From Euclidia mi (lineage: Eukaryota > Arthropoda > Insecta > Lepidoptera > Erebidae): DNA of 64,000 nucleotides. Positions within the stretch are counted from its first letter, which is position 1; each line of letters begins with the position of its first letter. The notes under the pieces were generated by a model. It saw only the letters and a program-made list of their open reading frames with translations. It was not told the DNA's origin and made no database searches. Below are positions 30,651 to 41,401 of this stretch, piece after piece. The translations under genes and the position numbers were made by a program. The DNA is taken from assembly GCA_944739405.2 (NCBI GenBank), contig OX123182.2:63243183-63307182 (forward strand), in the 5' to 3' direction.

Positions 30651-30950
30651 TGATAACTACAATATTAAGAAGATCACATTTGCAACAGAACACCCAAGAA
30701 AAACTATAATATTATTGTAGAGAACACCACACGCGCATCGACAAGGTCAAGTAAGTCACTGGATAACTGGACTGATTTATTGATCGGTGCGGCTAGAAAG
30801 AGATACGATACAGCGAAGGAGCGAGCGCGTGATAGCATGTGCAGGAGTGCAGAAGAAAAAAAATTAGAAATCATTTTTATTTCGAGCGCTAAAAATTAAT
30901 AACTTTGTTTTCTACCAGTACTTTATGCAAAAAATACGTACCTATGCAGA

Positions 30951-31059
30951 CTTGTGACGAATTTACACATATTTTTTATGCATGTGGCGAATACACTTTC
31001 AATGTATGGAGTTTACAAAATGTGACGAATTTACTTTGTGGCGAATGTACAATAACCCC
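30951..31059 (-). repeat. Right terminal inverted repeat of the MULE-like transposon
   Basis: Read on the minus strand from 31059: ggggttattgtacattcgcc, then aaagtaaattcgtcac, an insertion of about 50 bp relative to the left end, and atgtgtaaattcgtcac. Four copies of attcgYcac are present. It pairs with 1567-1634. Confidence 0.6.
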
Positions 31060-31169
31060 GTTCGCAAAGCAATAGGTAGAGCCACGAGAAAGAACGGGCA
31101 ATAAAACTCGAGGCCACTCTTTTAAATCGCCAATATTATGGTACATATTTTCATTTTTGTAAGGAGCTG

Positions 31170-31320
31170 CAACTGTTACACATTGTACTAAATTCCACTG
31201 CGGACAAAGGCTCCCCACGCAGTCCAATCTTGATCCACCCGCATCCAACCGCTTCGATCTTCGTCCAGCAACCAGATCGTCGGTCCACCTATCGGGTGGC
31301 CAGGACCAGACGACGCAGCA
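31170..31320 (-). pseudogene. LINE C-terminal remnant (RTE/R1-like)
   Basis: Minus strand shows RWTDDLV in one frame and SGWMRVDQDWTAWG with FVRSGI in the next. This matches the last conserved stretch of many insect LINE proteins (a RW-x-DD-L block followed by W-x-x-x-A-x-D-x-x-x-W). Broken by a frameshift. The 22-bp perfect hairpin at 31301-31345 overlaps its upstream edge. Confidence 0.5.
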
Positions 31321-31345
31321 ATGATTGCTGCGTCGTCTGGTCCTG
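31301..31345. repeat. Perfect 22-bp inverted repeat with 1-nt spacer
   Basis: caggaccagacgacgcagca plus at faces its exact complement across a single g at 31323. Part of one arm is LINE-derived, so this looks like a local inverted duplication. Confidence 0.9.
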
Positions 31346-31775
31346 GTCGCCACGCCAGTTAGACTACACACTAATAAACTCTGTATATAAATAATATAGA
31401 GTTTATTAATGTGTATTAAAAAATATCAATATCAAACTTTGAGTAAGTTTTGTAGAGACCCAAAATTCGATCTTGCGATGAAGTATTTGTAAAATATCCA
31501 TCTTGTTTATTTTCGATAAAGGTACGATATCCTAGGGGTAAACCCAAAAAGCTCACATCTCACGCCAGTTTTAAAAAAGGTAAACATGATTTATGATAGT
31601 CTCGTCGCTTTTTAATTGCCAATTTATTTTCCACTATGGCTGAAATACTAAACTCTTATAATACTCTGACCACATGATATAATATTTTTTAATAATATAA
31701 TCTGGCTCCGCAATTTATTACGTTGAGGCAGGATGTTTTGTGTTGGTTGTTTCAACATTTATAAAGTCCTTCGCG

Positions 31776-31785
<10 letters not shown>

Positions 31786-31833
<48 letters not shown>
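31786..31833. repeat. (TA)n microsatellite
   Basis: A long run of alternating TA directly upstream of the tRNA-derived short repeat and after an (AC)n run at 31777-31788. Confidence 0.95.
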
Positions 31834-31838
<5 letters not shown>

Positions 31839-32169
31839 GCCGTGTGGTTGACGGCATAGAATACAAGTGTCACCACCCCCTATCTTCCCGTGGGTGTCGT
31901 AAGAGACGACTAAGGGATAACACGATGCAAATACCATCTTTGCGTAGAGACGGAAAACTTGACATCAAACCCTATACGACTGCCTCGTTGGTCTCGCGGC
32001 ATAAATGTGCGCGTGGGATCGGAAGGTCCTGGGTTCGATTCCTGGGTCGGGCAGTGTTATTGGGTTTTTCTGTCACAAAATTCTCAGTAGCAGCACGGAG
32101 TCTGGAAATGTGCCCGGTACGTAGTATATCTGGCGAAAAGTGGGTGTAGAAATACACCTCTGCCTACCC
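31834..32169 (+). mobile_element. tRNA-derived short interspersed element, copy 1
   Basis: Starts aaaagccgtgtggttgacgg and contains at 31976-32056 a tRNA-like part with an A-box-like tggtctcgcggc and a perfect B box ggttcgattcc. Compared with copy 2 (35955) it lacks about 35 bases after gcccggtac near 32121. It is flanked on both sides by ccttcgcgacacacacacac followed by (at)n, which may be a long target duplication. The open frame through it has no protein meaning. Confidence 0.75.
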
Positions 32170-32221
32170 CTTCGCGACACACACACACATATATATTATG
32201 TGACATTTATTATGTGCAGTA

Positions 32222-32372
32222 CAAAAGAAAATGACAATAATCGAAAGAGATCGCACTTTGCGATAAGGCCGCCTTTGTGCATTTACTATTTGTTTACTTA
32301 CATTTAAGTTTTTATACCTAATTTGTACCAACTGTATTTGCACAATAAAGATTTATCTATCTATCTATCTAA
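32222..32372 (+). repeat. 5'-truncated LINE 3' end with (atct)n tail
   Basis: Contains gataaggccgcctttgtgca and ends gcacaataaagatttatct repeated. The same block and end occur at the 3' end of the LINE at 2340-2480 on the minus strand, so both belong to one LINE group. Confidence 0.7.
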
Positions 32373-33962
32373 TAACGTAATAACAGAGAGTATAATATTA
32401 AATAAAAGCAATGTGGCTCAGTGCAACAATGTGAACAAATACATATAACACGGAGAGAAACTAATGCGATTTCCTCCAGTGCGTTATGAAATTGCTTTGC
32501 CATTACATTATTGTTTGCTAAGCGGATCGCTAGCAGAAGTCAGAATTCGCGGTTAGGCAAGACAAATGTCAACACTAAATGGATTTTGAGCAAGGAGGCG
32601 GTGCGCTGCGGTTTGCGAAGGGTTGGAACGTGACTTGACGGTTGATACAGATATTTTTATGTTAACCCATCGTTAGTATTGAGGAAAAATGGGCTTTTGC
32701 AGGTAAACAGTTTTTTTAATCGCAAGTATCAAAGAAATAGAGATCTATATAATATTGAAGCACCATTGATACAAGTAATGAATATACATAAATGACACAG
32801 AGCTTTAAATTTTAACCTATGCGTATTATTTTATTTGAATATGTATCAATTTGCTAAGATTCTAGAGACAATTTAGCTCGGCATTTTACTTTTTTCTAAC
32901 ATTAGAAGATCATTACTTATCTATTAATTTAATAAAGTTATCCTTTAAAGTATAATGTGGTACATTTGTTACGATATGTAACAAAGTTTACATAGAGTGC
33001 CTAATGATGCCGTTGGTTTTTTTGGTCGTTTTAGATACGGACTCTAAAAATCATTTCTTAGTGCTCCTCTACACTCCCCAAAGATCATAAGTGTCTTTTA
33101 GCTTCTTGCACCTGCTCGTTTCGACTGTGCGTTGTCTGTCAGTCAGTCAGTAATTCAAGAATTTTATTTATACAGATTATATAGAACTCTTCTGTTACTG
33201 ATTGCGTGATAGTGCTGAACTTACACATTTAATGATTATTAGTTAACATTAGCTACACTTTGAAATAGCTGGAGTGTACTGCGTATGTCATGTAGTGAGA
33301 GATTAGGTTGACAGCTCCTGTACCCTATATTCTTCCCGTATGGTGCCTCTGGTCGGCAGTCGAGGTGGTTTTTAGTGGAAACACCACATACTCCGGCTCT
33401 CATTTCCTTAGGAGCCGGAGATGCGAAAGAGATTTTCCACCTCGTAAAAAAAAGGTAACGGGAACTAAATTTAATCTAACATTTTTCAGAGAGTTCTGCG
33501 TATAAAATTCATTATAATTTCAGGGCAATGTTACTCGTTATAATTATTACGTTACACATCTTCCATCACATTTAGATAGGGGAGTTGAAGTAGGAGTATA
33601 TAACTACAGTTTGAGTTATATCGATAATAACATGACATAAAAATGAATTTCAACAGAATTTCTTGAAATATATTATAAAGTGTATACAATGTGTAAGTTG
33701 TATAAAAATGTTTTATTTCGGTTAAAATAATTTCAATCAACGCTGCGTTGCGATCTCAAGGCAACCTGAAACAAAAAAGGTTTTTGAAATGTAAGCCTGA
33801 AATGAATAACCATTTAGGTACTTGTAATTTCAGTGTAAACTGAAAGAGATAAACCTTTTTCACAGTTTGCAAAGCTGATTTCTTTAGTAACGCCCTTGTT
33901 AAAATGAGATCAAAAGAGAACTGGCACCAATGCTGAAGTCATATTCGAAGTTAGGGACACTA
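32373..33962. other. Sequence with no recognised gene
   Basis: No convincing protein frame. The stretch 33308-33460 (ggtcggcagtcgaggtgg followed by ctccggctc and gagatgcgaaagag) has the feel of an old LINE 3' untranslated end, but I cannot assign it. The rest is AT-rich. Confidence 0.4.
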
Positions 33963-35732
33963 ACGTAAATGCTCCTATTACCGCCAGTTTTAGCTGTCTT
34001 AAGATTCACTTAAGAACAATAGATATAAGCTGTTATGTTAGGAACGTTGTTATAATTAATCTCACCGAAGTATTCTTTGCAATTCAGTACTTAAATTCAA
34101 TATTCAATAACACAATAGTTACTTAATAATTATTTAATCCAATATAGTAGTTGATTCTATTACCGACCCATAGAATGCGGCAAGATTCTATTAACGATTT
34201 TTCTACTTCTTTTACCGACCGCTACGAAGTTGTCACTTCTTCTATACTATTAAATAAAATAAAAAGTTGTTTTAAAGGTATTTATTATATAATAACAATA
34301 GTTATGAGATCAACATTATTACAATATGAACGTAATTATTTATTGCAACGCTTAGAGCACTTATTTTTTGGTATTTTAATTAATAAAACCTGACTACCCG
34401 AGATAGATAATCCAGTTTACCAGTCTTTTTTCTCCCTCCTTCGTTAAAACAGTTTGTTTTCCACAATGTTCATTTCTATATTTATTATTTCTCTTTTCAC
34501 GCAGAGTTGTCCTCTGTATGCCATAAGTTTTTGAAGCTTCGTATATGCTGGTCCCTTCATTTAATTACAAACGCAGCTTCTAGTTGAGCAGACGCGTACT
34601 GCTTGCGCTTCTGCGGCTCCATGATTCTATAAAAGAACACAATCTTTAAAAAGATATAGAACTTAATTATTCGAAAGAAGCTTTAAAAAGTTACATGGCC
34701 CCCATTCCGTCACGCCATTATTATTTGATTTGAAAATATAATTATGGAATATAGCCTATGCCATGAAATCAAGAATGAAATTGGATAGCAAATATTATAT
34801 TACATTAATAATAAGTCCTGTAACAAAATCTCTCAAAACGTCACGTATGCGAGAAATAAGCCAATTTGTTCAAAACTCAGATTATTGGAACAAAATAATC
34901 TGAAGTTCAAAAATATACATTTTGATTTTGTGTACCTACTGTAATATTACCAAAAATATCGTCACAGCTGTTAGTCGGTAATTGAATCAAGTATGAAGGT
35001 TACAATATTATAAAGGGTTACAATATATAAGCGACCAATAAAGTTAATAATAAACAGATAAACGCTTTATGGAATGTTGTTAAATTTGTTCTCATAGCTA
35101 TATTATTTCTTTTAATGTCAGTTAGTCTTTAATTCAGATAATAATGGTTATTTACAGTATAATATTATTATAATAATAGGGATATTGAATCGAGTTTTAA
35201 ACAAAAACTTTCAGAAATAGCTTTGTCGTTAATAGATCTAGCGAGGTATGTTCTCAAAATTTAACAACGCTATGGGTCGTTATTAGAATCAAGTTTTGAA
35301 ATTTCGATTCTATTAGCGCCTTAAATTAAAACATGATTTTATAACACAAAAACCAATAAAAAGTATTATATTAAGAGTTAGTTTAGAAAACGAATACATA
35401 CGATACAGTTATAATGTGATAGCAAGAAGACAAATCCATTTTTAGTGTGTTATTTTCCTCAAGTAATATTTAGGTGTACTTACGTGGCTGGAGACGCGAC
35501 ACTATGAAACGTGGGTCCGTTTCGGGCGCGTCCCACTCACTTTCAAATTATTTCTTTCACTGGCTATTTAAACATACAAACTTTACTCTTTTTGTTGTCC
35601 AACAAAATTACGTAACTAATTTTTAAGGTATGACTTTTCTGGAACCTATATTATGTCTAATATGAGTGATTTAAAAATTAGATCGTTAATAGAGTACACA
35701 TTTTAGGGGGTCGTTAATAGGAGCTTTTACGT
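33963..35732 (-). mobile_element. Degenerate pogo-like DNA transposon (1.77 kb)
   Basis: Inverted ends acgtaaatgctcctattaccg (33963) and its counterpart ending cgttaatag...gagcttttacgt (35732) are each flanked by TA, the target duplication of the Tc1/mariner/pogo superfamily. The interior has a minus-strand remnant of a psq-type DNA-binding domain (34390-34622). The motif attctattaacgac or its complement recurs at 34153, 34183, 35275, 35304, 35680 and 35708, inside both ends. Confidence 0.7.
34390..34622 (-). pseudogene. pogo-like transposase, N-terminal psq-type helix-turn-helix
   Basis: Begins MEPQKRKQYASAQLEAAF, the start typical of pogo/psq transposases. It goes on after a frameshift with SIYEASKTYGIQRTTLREK and QTVLTKEGEK in other frames. 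At least two stops and several shifts make it non-functional. No catalytic DDE domain remains within 33963-35732. Confidence 0.6.
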
Positions 35733-35954
35733 TAATATAAAAAGCTAAGAAAATGTGAGACAGAGCTAGCGGCAAGTAAAAAAATCATAAACTACGGAGA
35801 GCAGCCTACAGACTGCCAAATTTCTCTAATAAAACTTTGCCCGTTTATGTAAGAATAAATACTAAGGATGTATCAACAGTCAACTGAGTGTATTATTGCG
35901 GTTTTATTGTAGGCATTGCTGACATTTATAAAGTCCTTCGCGACACATATATAT

Positions 35955-36361
35955 AAAAGCCGTGTGGTTGACGGCATAGAATATAAGTGTCACCACCCCC
36001 TATCTTCCCGTGGGTGTCGTAAGAGGCGACTAAGGGATAACACGATGCAAATACCATCGTTGCGTAGAGATGGAAAACTCGACATCAAACCCTATACGAC
36101 TGCCTCGCTGGTCTCGCGGCATAAATGTGCGCGTGGGATCGGGAGGTCCCGGGTTCGATTCCTGGGCCGGGCAGTGTTATTGGGTTTTTCTGCCACGAAA
36201 TTCTCAGTAGCAGCACGGAGTCTGGAAATGTGCCCGGTACGGCAATAGGCTCGCCCCTTATTACGTGGGACTAAAGTATATCTGGCGAAAAGTGGGTGTA
36301 GAAATACACCTCTGCCTACCCCTTCGGGGATAAAAGGCGTGACGTTATGTATGTATGTATG
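35955..36361 (+). mobile_element. tRNA-derived short interspersed element, copy 2 (complete)
   Basis: Same start as copy 1. The tRNA-like part is at 36096-36176 with B box ggttcgattcc, then the 3' part ending ggcgtgacgttatg with a (tatg)n tail. It keeps the aataggctcgccccttatta block missing from copy 1. Both copies follow the stretch tttataaagtccttcgcgac, which may belong to the element. Confidence 0.8.
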
Positions 36362-38782
36362 TAATTAGTTTTTATCCTTATTTTTTTGGTAAACAATACA
36401 ATTCATTCTAAATAAGACATTGACAAGCAACTTGAATGTTTAATGTAGATAGAAGCCAGTTACTGAACGGTAATTGATATCTCGGATCGGACGGCAGGGT
36501 ATATTCCCGATGGATTGACGGCATTTCACATTCTGGGAACTATATTTAGGTACCACATAATAGCAACATACATTACAGTATATCGAATACAGAGTCAGTT
36601 GCCGGTGAGCACCCACTCTTGTGAGAGCAGTTTCAGAATATATGTATATTACCAAAGGCTACTAATATTCCTACCCAATCATCGAAGAGCTTAATATTTC
36701 GAGAAGTTTCACAATATAAATGGATTTTCTAACATCATTTAATAATTTAAGTATTGTTATTGTATCCAATGAATAGTTAAATATGGACACTTCAAAAGGT
36801 TTCTACCCTTAGTACCCCGAACCATATTTGCCAACACTCTCGCGTGACCTGTAAATATCGGTCGGCAGGTTTACATTACCCTTTTATTCCTTAATCTACG
36901 AGACCCCATCAACAATACATGTAAATACATGGCAGAATAACAGAATACAATATGAATTTTACCGTACGGACACCCGAATAGGCAATTTCTATAATACCGC
37001 CCGAGCCGCAGTAGGGAAGGGTTAAGTTTACGGATCAACCCTGCCGCGCTGTGTTCCGGGTAGCGTAGTTTTGGATAATAGACCCGTTGAAATCATGTTT
37101 TGTCTTACAAAGCAGACGGTTTGAAAGTTCACAAAATAGTTTTGCAACAAAATAAGTAGATGTTTTTCAGGTGACTCGTGTGAACTTCGTATGGCTTTTT
37201 ATAGATTTATTTTAATTTTATATACATATACTCTTAACGCACTTCAAATAACTTATTTAAATGCGAGTAAAGACTATATCATAATTCGGTGCAGTCAAAA
37301 ATGTATTGTTTAACTCCGCTTCCATTATATTATTATAGCATACTGCAAAGCACCTTAGCGGTATATTTATACCGCTCATCCACTCCGCTCATACCAATAA
37401 ATACAAAATATATATGATTAATCTATAGTAGCCTTCGCACATCGTATTGCCATCCATTGGCGAAACCGTCTACAAATTTGTTTGATCACTTTTCATATTT
37501 TTGAGTAAGTATAGATACATATTTTTATATATATATTTCTTGTGTGCGTGTGTTTGTCACTGAACTCCTAAACGTCTGGCCGATATGTTTATACCGCTCA
37601 TCCACTCCGCTCATATCAATTAATATAAAATATGCATAATTATATGATTATTCAATAGTAGCCTTCGCACATCACATTGCCATCCATTGGCGAAACCGTG
37701 TACAAATTTGTTCGATCACTTTTGATATTATTGAGTAAGTACAGATACATGTCTTTATATATGTCGTAGGGATTTAGTCAAAAACTTGATATTATAATTA
37801 TAATTTCACTAGTGAAATTATAATTACCATGATTATAGTTAAGAACGACTGGTTCGTATAATTTCACGGACTTTTTTCAGTGATATTGTAATTTTACTGG
37901 CCCGCAATAGTGACGTTATAATAAATCTAGGTTTATTATGAGTGGGTGCCCCTCGTATTCTGATTGGTCAATTGAGTTAATCAGTCGCACAGACTTCCGA
38001 ATGTACTACAATGACCATTCTAATAAAACGAAAAAAGCGGCACTTTAGCGATGTTTATAAGGCTAAGTTGACGGAGCCCTGCTTTGCGGGGCTCCTATAT
38101 TTGTGTTCAGGGTCACAAGAATACCTAACATAACCTATTAACCCCGTTGACAAAACCTTCCTTGCACAAAACGACGTAATATGAGACAAACTTAATAACG
38201 CTTGCATTAAAATATTAGGTCAGCAAACATGTTTATTATTTAAACATCATATTTAACATTAATGCATAATAATTCAGAAATTAATATTTAATATGCCTTC
38301 ATACATTATTTATATTTCCATCATTTGGGAGCAGTATAACTGTCAGGGTTTTGCATCAATAATAAGCCAATCCGTCGCCAATGGGATGAAACAGACACCG
38401 AAATTGTATTAACCCATTCGCTGTCCGGCGCGAGACACAATAGAAAATCAATTATTATGAATCATATATAATACATGGGACAGGGAGACTGTTAAAATGT
38501 TATGAAAGATATTTACGAGCTACAAGTTTATGTTGAAAAAATATTGGGTATATACGAGTTTGAGGGTGGTGACCGTTTAGTTTGGCCGATGTATTTTTGT
38601 GGCATCTTAGCTCGTAAATTTATGAACCGATTTTGATTAAGCTTCTTTGTTCGTAGCGTGACTCGATAAAGATTATTGTTTGGTATGATTCTATTATGAA
38701 TCATTGGATATTTTAAGATTAGCATGTTTTTAGTTACTAATGTTATACTAGGATCTATCACGCGTCTGAACAATACGGAATA
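36362..38782. other. Non-coding stretch with a diverged direct repeat and a palindrome
   Basis: A segment with gccttcgcac, gccatccattggcgaaaccg and acaaatttgtt occurs at about 37370-37545 and again about 230 bp further at 37600-37775, with many differences. A perfect 32-bp palindrome centred on actagt lies at 37795-37826. No gene is recognised. Confidence 0.6.
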
Positions 38783-39070
38783 CTAGTTGACAAAAAAAAT
38801 GTTTAAGTCCATCCTTTAGATTATTCAAAAATAAGCGATACGTATTTTTTTATTTATAAATTAAATCAAAAATGACCAAGATATAGCTCATTAAAGTTAC
38901 GTATAACGTCACGCCCTGCTGCATTTTTTCGCACTAGGTGACGTCACACGTAACTTTAATGGGCTATATCTTTGTGATTTTTTATTTAATCAGAAAAAAA
39001 AAAGACCTGTCCAATATTTTTTTATAATCTAAAATACGGACTAAATAAAATGTAATTATTTTGACCCTGG
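38783..39070. mobile_element. Palindromic MITE, copy 1 (288 bp)
   Basis: Almost the whole element folds on itself: attaaagttacgtataacgtcac on the left faces gtgacgtcacacgtaacttta on the right across a short loop. The outer ends ctagttgac and gaccctgg are imperfect complements. The same element in opposite orientation, also 288 bp, is at 48391-48678. Confidence 0.8.
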
Positions 39071-39119
39071 AAACTTTCCTATTCTGGTTAATTATTTATT
39101 TCTGGTTTATTATTATTTA

Positions 39120-39265
39120 TTTATAGTCGAGCTGTGACGGGCAAGGCATATAGCTCGAAGAATTGATGGCTGTTGGGCAGGAAGGTTCTGGAATGGCGGC
39201 CACGTGCCTAACAACGCAACAGTAGCTGGCCTGCCGCTCTATCTGGAACATCTTATGAAGAGGTT
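39120..39265 (+). pseudogene. Possible LINE C-terminal remnant
   Basis: NWWLLGRKVLEWRPRA resembles the L-x-WRPR stretch near the end of insect LINE proteins. It is followed by a stop and is too short and decayed to assign further. Confidence 0.35.
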
Positions 39266-40083
39266 GTATGCAGGTTTAATTCTAATTTATTTTGCTTTAA
39301 TACGCCTTGTATAAAAGTATAAACATTATTCACATTTTTTTAAATCAACATTTTGATAGAAAAACATTATATACGTTGTTATGCATATGTTGATCAATAC
39401 CCAAATAAAAACTCATCCGAAAAGAAACTGAGCTCATGTACAGTCGCAAATGTTTCTGTGGCGACACACAAAAACACTGTACTGACTCCCGTCGCAGTCG
39501 GTACATCTCCAATACACGATGTCTTTAGCCAAAAAGTGCCTTTACACATCTTTGAGTGGTGTCAAAGCCGAGTTTAAAGCTCTGTTCGTGTTGAAAAATG
39601 AGTGTAAAAATATCGCCAAATTTTCTTTTGACTTCCCATTTTCCGGGTGAACAGAAACATATCATCCATTTGAAGAGCGCCGCTTTCACAATATGGGCTA
39701 CGATAAAATATTAATTTAAATTTTGTAGCTACATTGAAATTGGGGCAGATCCTTTGTGAACACCATTGGACTTACTGGAGTCGATGATATCTTGATTGTT
39801 CTTGGAAGTTGGATCACGGTGTATTGTGTAAAACTCTTCAGTGATTGAGTATTGTTATAGTGTGAAATTATTCTTGTCATATCCGTAGCCTGTTCCATTG
39901 TAAATTTTAGGAGAGTAGTTTTCCGTTGGAACAATGGGTGCGTTGTATCTGTTGTTCATCGTTATCCTGCTTCTTTTACATAGAAGACTATGATGATGTG
40001 TTATTTGAGTATAGTTTTTCTGTAACTAAGATAACACATAAGTATTTTCTACTTCACATCTAGTGAGTAGTTCGCTAATCAAC

Positions 40084-40138
40084 CTTTAATTTATGATATT
40101 CCTTTGTATACGTTACAAAGGAATATCATAAATTAAAG
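40084..40138. repeat. Perfect 25-bp inverted repeat, 5-nt loop
   Basis: ctttaatttatgatattcct plus ttgta faces its exact complement across tacgt. No flanking duplication is recognised. Confidence 0.95.
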
Positions 40139-40194
40139 TATAGCCAGCATAACATTAAAGTGAATCACGAACAAACAATCTAGCGAAATGGGGT

Positions 40195-40395
40195 ATGATT
40201 GACTCGGTTTACACGTAGTGCGACTGTGGCGTTCCCGAACAGACCGTGAGTCACCTGCTGGAGTATCCTAAGTGTCCGCACAGATTTTTTGGGGCCAATC
40301 TATGTCAAGCCACCGACAATGCCGTTGCTGTGGCCACATACTGGTCTGGTGCCATTTGAATTCTGTACCAACGACTTGAGAAGAAGAAGAAGTTT
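40195..40395 (+). pseudogene. LINE C-terminal remnant with (aag)n tail
   Basis: The frame reads CDCGVPEQTVSHLLEYPKCP and ends ATDNAVAVATYWSGAI, the C-terminal Cys-His block and end of many insect LINE polyproteins. It closes with a stop and a gaagaagaag tail, so it is a 5'-truncated copy. Confidence 0.6.
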
Positions 40396-40435
40396 AACTT
40401 GATTAAGTAACAATGTTACTTAATCAAGTTAAACT
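40391..40435. repeat. Perfect 21-bp inverted repeat, 3-nt loop
   Basis: agtttaacttgattaagtaa plus c faces its exact complement across aat, overlapping the tail of the LINE remnant at 40195-40395. Confidence 0.95.
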
Positions 40436-40901
40436 ACATGTAAACAAAAGTTAAAAAGCCCTGAAATAAAATTACTACGCAAAATAAATCATATCTAAAA
40501 AGATGTTAAATTCTCAATCAATTATTAGTAGCAAATGATTAATGAGCTAATTACTTAAACCTCCTATCATTTTCAGGCAAGTGTAAAAAGTAAACTTGAC
40601 ATGTCCTCCGTTCTTTGGAGCAAGTTCATCTCATTTTGTCGAATAGGCTTTCAAAGAGATTTATTACTGAATTTAGTGCTTTCTAATTTTGAACATTAAC
40701 GTTTGGATGACCTTTGAATTGCCTTTCAACAACTATTAATTACTAATTACCTACAGGCAAAGAGCACAGGTTTGACTGAATGTATTTAGGAAGTCTCAGA
40801 AATGTTGCCAATGAAAATAATGATCATGCCATTATAACGTATATCTCAGTGCTCATGCTTACATCCCTGCGTGGGATATACCGAAGCATGACCATTAAAA
40901 T

Positions 40902-41108
40902 TTTAGGAGATGACCTTGGGTTTCGGCACTGAGAGTTCAATAAAACGAGTTATAGTCTCTAGCACATCAGTTATATTTCCATGTGACAATAGTTTGCTTA
41001 ACCGACTTAAGGCGACTAACTATAATAGTCTAAGATACAAGAGTATATATTTGATACATACTGAGCTTATGCTCTTACAATAACAAACTTAGCATACGCT
41101 CCGTTACA
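40902..41108 (-). repeat. 3' LTR of scrambled Ty3/gypsy element (207 bp)
   Basis: Begins TGTAACGGAG on the minus strand. It matches 44605-44815 with a few substitutions and two 2-base indels, about 97 percent identity by eye. Purine-rich tract AAAGGGGGGGTTGG lies just inside at 41109-41122. The 4-bp target repeat aaat is at 40898-40901 and 44816-44819. Confidence 0.85.
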
Positions 41109-41401
41109 CCAACCCCCCCTTTAAAAAAATAGGTACTTAATAAAATTTCTCATAATAATACAGGTAATGTGCAAGTGACATTATACAAAGCAAAATAATA
41201 TAATTTGGAAAGAACAATGACTTTTTAAAACATAACTAATTTAGTATTCTAAGTATTACACAATACAATACACAATTTTTCATGATATTGATTATATCAC
41301 TGGTTATGAAATGTTTACACATTACCTACGGTAAGTACTTACGGCAATTTTCTTATCACACTAACACGGTTAAATACACATTATGCGTTGCAAAATGTTA
41401 C

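Larger units (their letters stand above)
1567..31059 (-). mobile_element. Ancestral MULE-type DNA transposon, broken by nested insertions
   Basis: Three minus-strand transposase pieces (29944-30650, 18498-18678, 2069-2332) lie in the same order and orientation as in one MULE transposase, between inverted ends at 1567 and 31059. Gaps between the pieces are filled exactly by a LINE with a 7-bp target duplication and by an LTR element with a 4-bp target duplication (one mismatch). When the insertions and one copy of each duplication are discounted, the transposase frame stays in register at both joints. The ancestral element would have been a few kilobases long. The outer ends are inferred; the joints are seen directly. 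Confidence 0.65.

Noticed and set aside
30976..31371. 131-residue minus frame as a gene
   Set aside because: Composite of a LINE remnant, a hairpin and the MULE end; not a coherent protein.
31733..32149. 138-residue frame
   Set aside because: It runs through (TA)n and a tRNA-derived short repeat and gives a tyrosine-isoleucine run; the same is seen at 35916-36248 for copy 2.
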